A DNA stretch of 64,000 nt from contig NZ_VUMI01000031.1 of NCBI RefSeq assembly GCF_009696275.1, positions 1 through 64,000 on the forward strand, read 5' to 3'. Shown here piece after piece: positions 8,946-17,014 of this stretch. How positions within the stretch are numbered: position 1 is the first letter of the stretch; every line of letters starts with the position of its first letter. The position numbers and the translations under genes are program-made. The notes beneath the pieces were generated by a model that had not been told where the DNA came from, made no database searches, and was given only the letters and a program-made list of their open reading frames with translations. This DNA comes from Eisenbergiella porci. GTDB taxonomy: Bacteria; Bacillota; Clostridia; Lachnospirales; Lachnospiraceae.

Positions 8946-9647
8946 CGGAGGCGTTGTCTTCGGCCAGAAATCCAATCTTTGGACAGACCTGCCTGTCGAG
9001 GAAAGCTATCAGGCCGTAAAAACCCTGTACCGGCTGGATCCCGGAGAATACAAGAAGAACTATGACATGATTGTGCAGCTGCTGGAGCTTGCCCCGATTT
9101 TATCTTCTCCCGCAAGAAAGCTCTCCCTGGGCCAGCGTATGAAGGCGGATATCGGTATGGCTATCCTGCATTCTCCCAGGCTTTTATACCTGGACAAGCC
9201 GACTATCGGCCTGGATATTAATATCAAGTATACCATCCGCAGTTTTCTGAGGCAGATGAATCAGGAAAATGGCGTCAGCATATTCCTCACCAGTCACGAT
9301 TTGGATGATATTGATGAAATCTGTGACGACGCAATAGTCCTTTCCGGCGGAAAGCTTTTTTACAACTGTTTCTGGATACCTTGAAGCAGCAGTATGTCCA
9401 TGAGCGTTCCATCAGGGTCACCGGCGTCCAGAAGTCCGATATCCGTAAATATCTTCCGGATGCCAGGATTTCCAGGAAAGGCCGCGTCACCCGCATCGAT
9501 TACCCCATGCAGGCCTACGGGGCGGAAACTGTCCTGAATGCCGTATCCCAGGCCTTTGACATTGAAGATATTTCCATCCAGGCCCCGGATATCGATACGG
9601 TGGTTTCCCACATATTTTCCCGGGAAAAGGAGGCGTACGCCTTATGA
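8946..9647 (+). pseudogene. ABC transporter ATPase, truncated and frameshifted
   Basis: ATPase of an ABC-2-type exporter. The region before GVVFGQKSNLWTDLP, including Walker A, has been replaced by the IS91/integrase remnant. The signature LSLGQRM and the Walker B region YLDKPTIGLD are present, but the catalytic Glu after the Asp is Lys (DKP instead of DEP). Near 9365 a 1-nt change in a T run moves the C-terminal third (LDTLKQQYVHERSIRVTG and on) into another frame. Three independent lesions make it non-functional. It overlaps the permease start by 4 bp. Confidence 0.85.
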
Positions 9648-10171
9648 GAAACTTTCTGAAGCTGACCGCAATGTCCCTGCAGAGCCAGATGTACTATCGG
9701 ACCAGTTTCTTCCTTAGCGGCATGGGGCTTCACGGGATCGGCGTGGTCCTGTTCGGATTCATCAGCCTGAATTACAGCCTGATCCGGCTGGGGATTTTCC
9801 GTCCTGCGTCCATGCTGATGTGCCTTTTCTTTGTCCTCTGCGGCACCATAATCTGTATGTCCAGCTACCTGCTTACAAACAGCCTGGTCTTCTGGTACGA
9901 TGCGGGCGGCAGGACCAGCATTCCTTATATGATAACCGAAATCGGCTCCTATGCCCGGTATCCGATCATGATCTATCCCAAAATCCTGCAATTTATCCTG
10001 CTCTTTGTTGTGCCCTACGCTTTTATCGGCATGGTCCCGGTAATGATCCTTACCGGGCAGCATATGCTGTCCCTGTGCGCGGCACTGGTCCTGATAAGTC
10101 TTTTCAGCCTTCTCGGCGCCAGATTTGTTTTCTACAGAGGGATTTTGCACTATGAAAGCATGGGTATGTAA
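9644..10171 (+). pseudogene. ABC-2 permease with internal deletion
   Basis: 175-aa hydrophobic protein, partner of the preceding ATPase. It begins MRNFLKLTAMSLQSQMYYR and ends like an ABC-2 permease (ALVLISLFSLLGARFVFYRG), but family members are usually around 260 aa with six membrane helices. About 90 residues appear to be missing around FLSGMGLHGIGVVLFG. The frame stays open, so an in-frame deletion is likely. Confidence 0.6.
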
Positions 10172-10184
10172 GCGCCGTATAACG

Positions 10185-10222
10185 ATAAAAAAATCCGAAC
10201 CCCCATAAGAGAGTTCGGATTT
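10185..10222 (-). terminator. Terminator of the tRNA-Val/tRNA-Ala transcript
   Basis: AAATCCGAAC (10191-10200) pairs with GTTCGGATTT (10213-10222), followed on the minus strand by a T tract. It also suits the plus-strand permease. Confidence 0.75.
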
Positions 10223-10234
10223 AAACTTTTTGAG

Positions 10235-10307
10235 TGGACCCGAAGGGATTCGAACCCTCGGTCTCTGCGTTGCGAACGCAGCGCTTTCCCAGCTAAGCTA
10301 CGAGCCC
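10235..10307 (-). tRNA. tRNA-Ala (anticodon CGC)
   Basis: Cloverleaf on the minus strand: acceptor GGGCTCG/CGGGTCC with the alanine identity pair G3-U70 and discriminator A, anticodon stem CTGCG/CGCAG with loop TTCGCAA (anticodon CGC), and T loop TTCGAAT. The 3' CCA is not clearly encoded. Reads GCG codons. Confidence 0.95.
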
Positions 10308-10328
10308 AAATTAATTTTCCGAAAAAAA

Positions 10329-10401
10329 TGGAGGCAACGAGGCTCGAACTCGTGACCTTTCGCGTGTGAGGCGAACGCTCTCCCGGCTGAGCTATGTCTC
10401 C
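10329..10401 (-). tRNA. tRNA-Val (anticodon CAC)
   Basis: Cloverleaf on the minus strand: acceptor GGAGACA/TGCCTCC, D arm TAGCTCAGCCGGGAGAGC, anticodon stem TTCGC/GCGAA with loop CTCACAC (anticodon CAC), and T loop TTCGAGC. It lies 21 bp upstream of tRNA-Ala and is probably co-transcribed with it. Both read G-ending codons. Confidence 0.95.
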
Positions 10402-10468
10402 ATGGGTATTATTTTACCACATTTTTCGAAATTGGCAAGAGAATGTTTGACAAAAATCCTGTAAATTT

Positions 10469-11140
10469 TCAGGCATTATTACCTGAAGGCCCATTTTCCG
10501 CAGTTTCCCTGGCATTTTTAGGCTGTCCTTTTTTCCCCTTAGGAGCCGGTTCGGCGCTGTATGCGTCAAGAAGCTTTTCAATCAGCAGCTTTTTCACGTA
10601 TACATCAAAACTGAGCATGCAGACAAAAGAGAACAGCTGCAGGAACTTCCGCTCTTCTTCCTCCGTCTCCTTGAAGGTCTGGCCGGCTTTGGTGAATTTC
10701 TCCACCAGATCCTTCTTCAATACCTCGACCTCTTCCCTTTCCAGACTGAACACCTCATTGTAAATATCCTCCAGCGTAAGATCGGACTGCCCCTTAAAAT
10801 ACCGTTCCGTAATCGGCTGGAGAATGGTCTGGATATCATTTATGGACATCACACCTTTATAATAGTAAATAAAAATCAGGATCAGAACATGCTCCTTGGA
10901 ATATTTCTTCTTCACAGGGGGCGGAAGCAGATTGTTCTTTGCATAGTTATTGATCATCGTCTTCGTAAGGATTTTGTCGCCGTCCGGATTCCTGGTACTG
11001 TTTTTCAGCTTGCTGTCCATCAGCGTGGTTACCTGATCCATATATAAATCAATATTGGGAATATCCTCCGGCTTTACATAATCAATTCTGTCAAGGCTTT
11101 TCAAAATGCTGTTCAGTAAATCTTCTGTCGAAATCGTCAT
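10469..11140 (-). CDS. DUF1836 domain protein
   Basis: 223-aa protein of the DUF1836 family of Firmicutes, thought to contain a MerR-like helix-turn-helix (TKTMINNYAKNNLLPPPVKK, then YSKEHVLILIFIYYYKGVMS). The middle is helical (SLEREEVEVLKKDLVEKF) and the C-terminus is a Lys/Pro-rich tail. Probably a cytoplasmic regulator; targets unknown. No frame damage. Confidence 0.85.
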   Translation of the reverse strand: MTISTEDLLNSILKSLDRIDYVKPEDIPNIDLYMDQVTTLMDSKLKNSTRNPDGDKILTKTMINNYAKNNLLPPPVKKKYSKEHVLILIFIYYYKGVMSINDIQTILQPITERYFKGQSDLTLEDIYNEVFSLEREEVEVLKKDLVEKFTKAGQTFKETEEEERKFLQLFSFVCMLSFDVYVKKLLIEKLLDAYSAEPAPKGKKGQPKNARETAENGPSGNNA

Positions 11141-11301
11141 TCTCTGCTCCTGTCTTCCGTCCTTTCATGCACGGACACCGCGGCCCGGAATTCCCAAACT
11201 GTAAATATGGAACCGGATATATGATAATATATATCTGTTCTTTATTATATAGTATCGAAAACTACATGACAAGCATAATCTTCCTGGCGCAGACATTTTT
11301 C

Positions 11302-11330
11302 TTTACTTTAAAACTTTAGTATGTTAAAAT
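11302..11330 (+). promoter_or_regulatory. Promoter of yerC
   Basis: TTTACT (11302-11307), a 17-nt spacer and TAAAAT (11325-11330), about 78 bp before the start codon. Confidence 0.55.
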
Positions 11331-11407
11331 CGCAGTATATGAGGGACAGAAGTAAACTATATTTTGTCTTCCCTGGATAGACACAGGAATCGTACGGAGG
11401 TAAAGAA

Positions 11408-11701
11408 ATGAACAAGAAAATAAAAACAGACGCAGTGGACCATCTGTTCGAAGCTGTTCTGAGACTGGAGAATAAGGAGGAATGCTACAGCTTTTTTGAA
11501 GATCTGTGCACCGTGAATGAACTCCTTTCCCTTTCCCAGCGTTTTGAGGTTGCCGCCATGCTGCGTGATCACAAAACCTATCTGGATATCGCAGAGAAAA
11601 CCGGCGCATCCACAGCCACCATCAGCCGCGTGAACCGCTCCCTGAACTATGGAAACGATGGCTACGAACTGGTATTTTCAAGGCTGAATAAGGAAGCGTA
11701 A
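11408..11701 (+). CDS. yerC: TrpR-like protein YerC/YecD
   Basis: 97-aa member of the YerC/YecD family, which shares the TrpR fold. The helix-turn-helix is visible as YLDIAEKTGASTATISRVNR (about residues 58-77), preceded by the helical ELLSLSQRFEVAAML block. ACGGAGGT lies 7 nt before the ATG. TrpR-like DNA binding is likely, but no tryptophan link is visible nearby. Confidence 0.9.
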   Translation: MNKKIKTDAVDHLFEAVLRLENKEECYSFFEDLCTVNELLSLSQRFEVAAMLRDHKTYLDIAEKTGASTATISRVNRSLNYGNDGYELVFSRLNKEA

Positions 11702-11760
11702 GCCGGGAAAATTACTGGTAAATATTTTCAGAAAATAAGTGGTATAACGTAAAAAAGCAC

Positions 11761-11789
11761 TTTACATTCGAATATTCTTGTGATATTCT
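11761..11789 (+). promoter_or_regulatory. Promoter of the cold-shock gene
   Basis: TTTACA (11761-11766), exactly 17 nt, then TATTCT (11784-11789). It predicts a ~50-nt leader. Confidence 0.75.
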
Positions 11790-11792
11790 GAC

Positions 11793-11811
11793 TATGTTGC
11801 AAGGCAACATA
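11793..11811 (+). promoter_or_regulatory. 5'-leader hairpin of the cold-shock mRNA
   Basis: TATGTTGC and GCAACATA flank a 3-nt loop right at the predicted transcript 5' end. A stable 5' hairpin may protect the mRNA or take part in thermal control. Confidence 0.5.
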
Positions 11812-11844
11812 CTAATTCTTATTTTTTTGCGGAGGTATCCTAGA

Positions 11845-12045
11845 ATGAACAAAGGTACAGTAAAGTGGTTTAACAACCAAAAGGGTTACGGTTTCATCTC
11901 TGATGAAGCAGGACATGATGTTTTCGTACACTACTCCGGACTGAACATGGACGGCTTTAAGTCTCTGGACGAGGGAGCAGCTGTGGAATACGATGTTGTC
12001 GAAGGTGAAAAAGGACCCCAGGCTGTTAACGTAACCAAATTATAA
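11845..12045 (+). CDS. csp: Cold-shock protein, CspA family
   Basis: 66-aa single cold-shock domain with the RNA-binding motifs KGYGFI and VFVHYSG. It opens with [12 protein letters not shown] and ends QAVNVTKL, full length for the family. GCGGAGGT precedes the ATG. Acts as an RNA chaperone that melts mRNA structure, often in growth as well as cold. Confidence 0.97.
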   Translation: MNKGTVKWFNNQKGYGFISDEAGHDVFVHYSGLNMDGFKSLDEGAAVEYDVVEGEKGPQAVNVTKL

Positions 12046-12330
12046 GATCAGGCATCCTGTTGACCTGTCTTATCACGAACCATCACAATGTGCCTTTTTT
12101 GATCAAATATATATTTGTAGAATAAGCTGTACAGTTGTAATGGATTCCACCAATGGCTCCGCTTCCCCATGTACCGAAACGACCATTGAATTTAAAAAGG
12201 AGCGTTCTGAAACCGGCATCTGCCGCATCGGAACGCTCCTTTTATATCTCTGTACAAAATCATATTTTTTCACTTCCGGCCAGCCCGCCACATTTACGCG
12301 CCAGAAACCGTTAAAAGCCGCCGGAGTATC
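12046..12330. other. Intergenic with a strong terminator only
   Basis: A 285-bp gap between csp and the convergent hisA. Apart from the hairpin at 12194-12243 I see nothing in it. Confidence 0.6.
12194..12243. terminator. Bidirectional terminator between csp and hisA
   Basis: AAAAAGGAGCGTTC pairs perfectly with GAACGCTCCTTTT around a 23-nt loop. A/T tracts on both sides serve both convergent genes. Confidence 0.85.
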
Positions 12331-13113
12331 TCACAGCTCTTCTTCCGCATATGCCTGTACCCTGTCAAAATCAAGGCTGCCGCCGTAAAGGTTCAGTGCG
12401 CTTCCCACCGTAACGTGTATCTTATTCCGGCCCAGCTCCTTAATGCTGCGGATATCCTCCAGGGAGCGGATTCCGCCGGCATAGGTAATGGGTATCCGGT
12501 TCCATCTTCCCAGAAGCGCCACCAGATCCTTTTCAATGCCGCATACCTTGCCCTCCACATCCACCGCATGAATCAGGAATTCATCGCAGAAGGAGGCAAA
12601 CATGTCAAGCACATCCTCATTCAGGATCACCTTCGTATATTTCTGCCACCGGTCGGTAACGATATAATAGGAACCATCCTTTTTCCGGCAGCTTAAATCC
12701 AGGACCAGTTTCTTCTTTCCCACGTTCTCCAGTAGGCGGTTCAGATTCTCATAGGAAATCGTCCCGTCACGGAATACATAAGAAGTGACAATGACATGGG
12801 AAGCGCCCGCGTCCAGATACTCATGGGCGTTCTCCGCAGTTATGCCGCCACCGGCCTGCAGCCCTCCCGGGAATGCCCGGAGCGCTGAACGAACCTGTTC
12901 CCTGGAGCTTTCATAATAGGGGCTTCCCTTCTTGTTGAGAAGAATTACATGCCCGTTTTTCAGTTTTTTTTCCTCAAAAAGCCTGGCATACCAGGCTGCA
13001 TCCTTCTCAGACACGAAATTTTCCTGCGCGCTGTCACTGATATCCGCCACACTTCCGCCAACCAGCTGCTTCACTTTTCCATTGTGCACATCTATACATG
13101 GTCTGAATTCCAT
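12331..13113 (-). CDS. hisA: HisA, ProFAR isomerase (eukaryotic-type)
   Basis: Phosphoribosylformimino-AICAR ribotide isomerase, a (beta/alpha)8 barrel of the histidine pathway, 260 aa. It opens with the catalytic Asp in CIDVHNGK; phosphate-binding loops are visible in LQAGGGITAENA and ITYAGGIRSLED. The sequence (HVILLNKKGSPYYESS, KKLVLDLSCRKK) resembles the eukaryotic HIS6-like branch more than classical bacterial HisA. AGGGAGAT precedes the ATG. No other his gene lies nearby. A 131-bp mobile repeat sits between its promoter and the start codon, so its leader is altered. Confidence 0.88.
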   Translation of the reverse strand: MEFRPCIDVHNGKVKQLVGGSVADISDSAQENFVSEKDAAWYARLFEEKKLKNGHVILLNKKGSPYYESSREQVRSALRAFPGGLQAGGGITAENAHEYLDAGASHVIVTSYVFRDGTISYENLNRLLENVGKKKLVLDLSCRKKDGSYYIVTDRWQKYTKVILNEDVLDMFASFCDEFLIHAVDVEGKVCGIEKDLVALLGRWNRIPITYAGGIRSLEDIRSIKELGRNKIHVTVGSALNLYGGSLDFDRVQAYAEEEL

Positions 13114-13151
13114 TTCTTTATCTCCCTGCCTCTGAATTAGAAAACTTTTTT

Positions 13152-13282
13152 GTAACTGTTCAGCAGGTCAGCGCATTTACTGCGCTGACCGTAAGAAAAT
13201 GATTCAGGAGTGCTAAAATCCATCGCCAAAGGCGATTTAGGATGGATTTTAGCAGTAACTGTGAGGGGTACTGAACAGTTAC
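13152..13282. mobile_element. 131-bp MITE, copy 1 (hisA leader)
   Basis: Non-coding element with perfect 12-bp terminal inverted repeats GTAACTGTTCAG / CTGAACAGTTAC and a perfect 8-bp direct repeat ACTTTTTT on both sides (13144-13151 and 13283-13290). Inside are two hairpins: GGTCAGCGCA/TGCGCTGACC, and GCTAAAATCCATC with GATGGATTTTAGC. It differs from copy 2 at only two positions. The GTAA ends and 8-bp duplications match what is known of IS66-family elements, so it is probably mobilised by an IS66-type transposase elsewhere. It lies between the hisA promoter and gene. Confidence 0.9.
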
Positions 13283-13306
13283 ACTTTTTTTTACAAAATT
13301 AGGTAT

Positions 13307-13335
13307 ATTTTACACGAATTTATCCCATTTGACAA
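13307..13335 (-). promoter_or_regulatory. Promoter of hisA
   Basis: On the minus strand TTGTCA (13330-13335), 17 nt, then TAAAAT (13307-13312). The predicted start at ~13300 puts the whole mobile repeat into the hisA 5' untranslated region. Confidence 0.7.
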
Positions 13336-13457
13336 TTCCCTTTTCCGAATAAAAAGAATTTTTCCGAACATAATAAAAAACGGACAGATATTTTGTTCAA
13401 AAGTGCGCTTCTGTTTTACAGACACACCCAATCACAAAGAAAAAAGGAGTGAGCAAA

Positions 13458-13931
13458 ATGAAAAAGCTGAACAGAATAATACCTGCAGCTCTGATTCTGC
13501 TGATGCTTGCCAGTGTTACAGCCTGCGGCAGTAAGAAAAACAACGCGGATGACATGGCAGGAAATACAACAGAGTCTGCTTCTGCTACGGAAGAAACAGC
13601 AGGTATGAACAACACCACAGGAAACGGCGCTGCAGGAAACGAAACGGCAAATGAAACAAATACGACAGGTATGAATGAAACAGGCACCATGGAAGGCACT
13701 ACCGAAACCGCGGGCCTGAATGATACTACCGGTATAAACGGCACCAACAACGGCACCACCGGCGGCAAAAGCACTGCAAACGAAGGTTCCAATATCGTTG
13801 ACGGCGCCGGAAATGCCATCGATGACGCAGGCGATGCCGTGGGCAATGTTGTTGATGATGCCGGAAATGCAGTAAAGGATGCAGCTGACGGGGTGGCAAA
13901 CGGCGTCAAGGATATTACCAACAATAAATAA
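13458..13931 (+). CDS. Low-complexity Thr/Asn/Gly-rich lipoprotein
   Basis: 157-aa exported lipoprotein. A hydrophobic signal (IIPAALILLMLASVTAC) ends in a lipobox with Cys about residue 23. The mature part is almost entirely Thr, Asn, Gly, Glu and Ala (NNTTGNGAAGNETANETN), then repeated Asp/Ala blocks (DDAGDAVGNVVDDAGNAVKD). Start taken at the ATG 8 nt after AAAGGAG, not the GTG overlapping that site. Likely a surface-anchored disordered protein; function unknown. Confidence 0.85.
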   Translation: MKKLNRIIPAALILLMLASVTACGSKKNNADDMAGNTTESASATEETAGMNNTTGNGAAGNETANETNTTGMNETGTMEGTTETAGLNDTTGINGTNNGTTGGKSTANEGSNIVDGAGNAIDDAGDAVGNVVDDAGNAVKDAADGVANGVKDITNNK

Positions 13932-14067
13932 TCCTGCCGATTCCTCCTGTCTTTGACCGCAAACCTTTGACCACAAACAGGGCAGGCCCCGCCTGCCCTG
14001 TACATATCAGGCCGCCTGTAACATGAAATATCTGTAACTGTGAAAATACCGCACAGTTTTATTTTTA

Positions 14068-16029
14068 TCACACGCCTTTTTCTATAAGCGTACCGTCCCT
14101 GTAGGCCGCAAGCAGCTCCTCCAGATAACAGATGCTTTCCTTGAGCTCCGCGCCGATGTCCGTATCCGCAACCCGGATCCGCCTGGGCGCCGTTTCCACA
14201 ATAATGGAGTCGGAAAAAATATCCGATTCCTTCCGAATGGCCGCCTCCGCCGATTCAAAGGGTTCATGGGCCACCAGCGTCATGCCGTGGGAATTTGCCA
14301 CCAGCGTATAGCCTGCGATTCCTGTTTTTCCCTGATAGGCCTTGGAAAAGCCGCCGTCGATAATCAGAAGCTTTCCGCCGCATTTAATAGGCGTTTCCCC
14401 CTTTTTCAGCTCTACGGGGACATGGCCGTTGATGATGTGGCATTTTTTGTCCAGGCCGAATTCCCGCAGAATCCGGTTAAGCACCTCCTCGTTGTCCATC
14501 AGGCGGTAATAGCTGTTCTTTATCTCCACATGGGTGCTCTTATCCTCAACAAAATAGCGTTCGAAGGTGGCCATTTTATCTTTTCCGAAGACCGGGGAAT
14601 TGGGGCCGGTCCAGATATACCAGATAATATCCTTCCCTTTTTCCCGTTCCTCCTTATCCTGGGAGTAATAGCCCTTTCTGGCATAGTGATCCAGAATATC
14701 ATACAGCTCCTTACCGCTGTATTCCTTCCCGTAGACGTTCACCTTCAGGAAATTTCCCTCTTCATCCATGGGCACGCAGCCGTGGTAAAGAAGGTTGGAA
14801 TTGTATACCTTGTAAAGGCTTCCCTTGGAAAAAAGGAAACGTACATGCCGCTGCAGCTTCTCGCAGTGCACAAACGCATGGCGCAGCCTCTCCACCACCT
14901 GCTCTTCTTCCTCCGTCAGCCGGTAAGGGTCGGCCGGGTCAATGGTGGGGAAATCCATGTCCTTCATGGCATATTCCGTACCGTTAATGGTTACCGTATT
15001 TTTTTCATAATTTATTTTGTCCAGAAGGAGTCTGTCGGCCATGTCGAATTCCGGCCGTTTCTGAATCAGCTGGCCCTCCAGCTTGAACTGGATGATGGCA
15101 ATGGCTTTGTGCATCTTCATATCCAGCTCCATATCCTTCATGTCGTAATCTTCCCCGTATTTGATGGAAAAAACGCTGCAGTCTGAGTCCGCATAGGTAT
15201 TCATGGCAAAGGTGGCAAGAGGGATCAGGTTGATTCCATAGCCTTCCTCCAGGATATCCAGGTTGCCATACCGGGCGGAAACCCGGATAATATTGGCGAT
15301 ACAGCTGGTCTGGCCGCTGGCCGCGCCCATCCATACCACGTCATGGTTGCCCCACTGGATATCCACCGAATGGTACTGGCTTAAGGTATCCATAATAATG
15401 TGAGGCCCCTTGCCCCTGTCAAAAATATCCCCCACAATATGCAGATGGTCTATCACAAGCCGCTGTACGAGATTACACAGGGCAATAATGAATTCCGGCG
15501 CCCTGCCAATGCGGATAATCGTATGGATGATTTCGTTATAATACGCTTCCTTATCCTGCACCTCTTCCTTTTCCGTGATCAGTTCCTCAATAACATAGGA
15601 AAAATCCTTGGGAAGGGCCTTCCTCACCTTGGAGCGGGTATATTTGGAGGCTACGCGCTTGGTCATCTGCACCAGCCTGTGAAGGGTGATTTTAAACCAG
15701 TCCTCCAGGTTTTCCTGGCTGTCCTCCTCCTGCATGATCAGCTCCAGCTTCTCCTTTGGATAATAAATCAGTGTCGCCAGGCTGCGCTTATCCCTGCTGC
15801 TTAAGGTGTTCCCGAATTCTTCGTCGATTTTACGCTTTACGCTTCCGGAGCCGTTCTTGAGCACATGGTTGAACTGCTCATATTCCCCGTGGATATCCGT
15901 CAGAAAATGCTCCGTTCCCTTCGGCAGGCTCAATATGGCCTGCAGGTTAATTATTTCCGTGGCAGCATCCGCAATGGTGGGAAACTGCTTGGACAGACTT
16001 TTCAGGTAAGTTAATTCCAAATCCTGCAT
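14068..16029 (-). CDS. fbp: Fructose-1,6-bisphosphatase class III
   Basis: Gluconeogenic phosphatase converting fructose-1,6-bisphosphate to fructose-6-phosphate (653 aa, full length for the Firmicutes class III enzyme). The metallophosphatase motifs are clear: GDIFDRGKGPH, WGNHDVVWMGA and, near the C-terminus, INGHVPVELKKGE with GGFSKAYQGKTGIAGYTL. AAAGGGG lies upstream of the ATG. A terminator and a long inverted repeat separate it from dapB, so it probably has its own promoter, which I could not place. Confidence 0.97.
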   Translation of the reverse strand: MQDLELTYLKSLSKQFPTIADAATEIINLQAILSLPKGTEHFLTDIHGEYEQFNHVLKNGSGSVKRKIDEEFGNTLSSRDKRSLATLIYYPKEKLELIMQEEDSQENLEDWFKITLHRLVQMTKRVASKYTRSKVRKALPKDFSYVIEELITEKEEVQDKEAYYNEIIHTIIRIGRAPEFIIALCNLVQRLVIDHLHIVGDIFDRGKGPHIIMDTLSQYHSVDIQWGNHDVVWMGAASGQTSCIANIIRVSARYGNLDILEEGYGINLIPLATFAMNTYADSDCSVFSIKYGEDYDMKDMELDMKMHKAIAIIQFKLEGQLIQKRPEFDMADRLLLDKINYEKNTVTINGTEYAMKDMDFPTIDPADPYRLTEEEEQVVERLRHAFVHCEKLQRHVRFLFSKGSLYKVYNSNLLYHGCVPMDEEGNFLKVNVYGKEYSGKELYDILDHYARKGYYSQDKEEREKGKDIIWYIWTGPNSPVFGKDKMATFERYFVEDKSTHVEIKNSYYRLMDNEEVLNRILREFGLDKKCHIINGHVPVELKKGETPIKCGGKLLIIDGGFSKAYQGKTGIAGYTLVANSHGMTLVAHEPFESAEAAIRKESDIFSDSIIVETAPRRIRVADTDIGAELKESICYLEELLAAYRDGTLIEKGV

Positions 16030-16074
16030 ACTTGCTGTTTACCCCTTTCCGATCTCAGGCGCTTCTGAACTTAA

Positions 16075-16102
16075 CAAAAAAGGGAATCCTCAGATTCCCT
16101 TT
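16075..16102 (-). terminator. Terminator after dapB
   Basis: AAAGGGAATC and GATTCCCTTT form the stem, with a T6 tract on the minus strand. It ends the dapAB transcript before fbp. Confidence 0.8.
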
Positions 16103-16106
16103 ATTT

Positions 16107-16162
16107 CCGCGGGCAACGAGCCAAGCAGCCATGCCTGCATGGCTATTTGGCGACTGCCGCGG
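16107..16162. repeat. 56-bp long inverted repeat between fbp and dapB
   Basis: Nested arms CCGCGGGCA/TGCCGCGG, CCAA/TTGG and AGCCATG/CATGGCT around a CCTG loop give a nearly continuous GC-rich hairpin. No T tract follows directly, so it is not itself a simple terminator; the separate terminator next to it is complete. It may be an intergenic repeat family member, a 3'-end stabiliser of dapAB mRNA, or a protein-binding cruciform. Confidence 0.6.
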
Positions 16163-16177
16163 GGGTCAAAGTCCGCA

Positions 16178-16963
16178 TTACACGCCTTCGATTACATCAC
16201 TCATATCATACAGTCCCGCAGGCTTGCCCTTCAGGAATTTGGCCGCCTGTACGGCGCCCTTGGCAAATACATTCTTGGAGTATGCCGTATGGGAAAAGGT
16301 GATGACCTCATCCTCCCCTGCGAAAATCACGTCATGATCTCCTACTATTGTACCACCGCGCACCGCAGAAAGTCCAATTTCTTTTTTGTCTCTTTTCTGC
16401 CTTCTGGTGCTTCTGTCATAAACATAGGTGTATTCATTATTAAATTCTTCATTGATGGAATCCGCCAGCGCCAGCGCGGTGCCGCTGGGAGCATCCACCT
16501 TCTGGTTGTGGTGCTTTTCCACAATTTCGATGTCAAAGCCAGCCGGGGCCAGCACGCCCGCCGCTTCCTTCAGAAGCTTAAGCAGCAGGTTGATTCCCAG
16601 AGACATATTGGCAGATTTCAAAACCGCCGTCTTACGGGAAAGGGCCTTCACCCGCTCCAGCTGCTCCGGGGAAAGTCCCGTAGTGCACAGCACACTGGGC
16701 ATCAGCTGCGCTTCACAGTAATCCAGCAGCTTATCCACAGCGGCTGCCGAAGAAAAATCAATGGCCACATCCGCCAGCAGGGAACCGTCCTGCCCGCAGG
16801 CCTGCCTGTAATCCTCCAGGCTTTTATAAACCGGATAAGCATTGGAAATGTGGTCGGATACGTCCACTCCCGCAATTATTTCCATATCGGCTTCCGCTTC
16901 CACCAGACGGGTAATCACCTGTCCCATGTGGCCGTTGCAGCCGTGCATCAGTATTTTTACCAT
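16178..16963 (-). CDS. dapB: 4-hydroxy-tetrahydrodipicolinate reductase
   Basis: Second committed step of lysine and meso-diaminopimelate synthesis (NAD(P)H-dependent reduction). The N-terminal dinucleotide fold has the motif HGCNGHMGQ; the catalytic segment is EKHHNQKVDAPSGTA, with His and Lys in the expected places. About 261 aa. The start MVKILMHG fits the family; 13 codons further upstream are also open. It follows dapA by 51 bp on the same strand and shares its lysine-controlled transcript. Confidence 0.97.
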   Translation of the reverse strand: MVKILMHGCNGHMGQVITRLVEAEADMEIIAGVDVSDHISNAYPVYKSLEDYRQACGQDGSLLADVAIDFSSAAAVDKLLDYCEAQLMPSVLCTTGLSPEQLERVKALSRKTAVLKSANMSLGINLLLKLLKEAAGVLAPAGFDIEIVEKHHNQKVDAPSGTALALADSINEEFNNEYTYVYDRSTRRQKRDKKEIGLSAVRGGTIVGDHDVIFAGEDEVITFSHTAYSKNVFAKGAVQAAKFLKGKPAGLYDMSDVIEGV

Positions 16964-17014
16964 ATCATTACCATCCGCGCCGGGGGCGCGCCTTTCTTCC
17001 AAACGAAATACGGA

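Noticed and set aside
9515-10150. A 211-codon minus-strand frame over the ABC permease
   Set aside because: Low-complexity His/Gln/Asp-rich product that mirrors the hydrophobic permease on the other strand; not a gene.
14266-15186. A 306-codon plus-strand frame inside fbp
   Set aside because: Antisense shadow of a clearly conserved gene.
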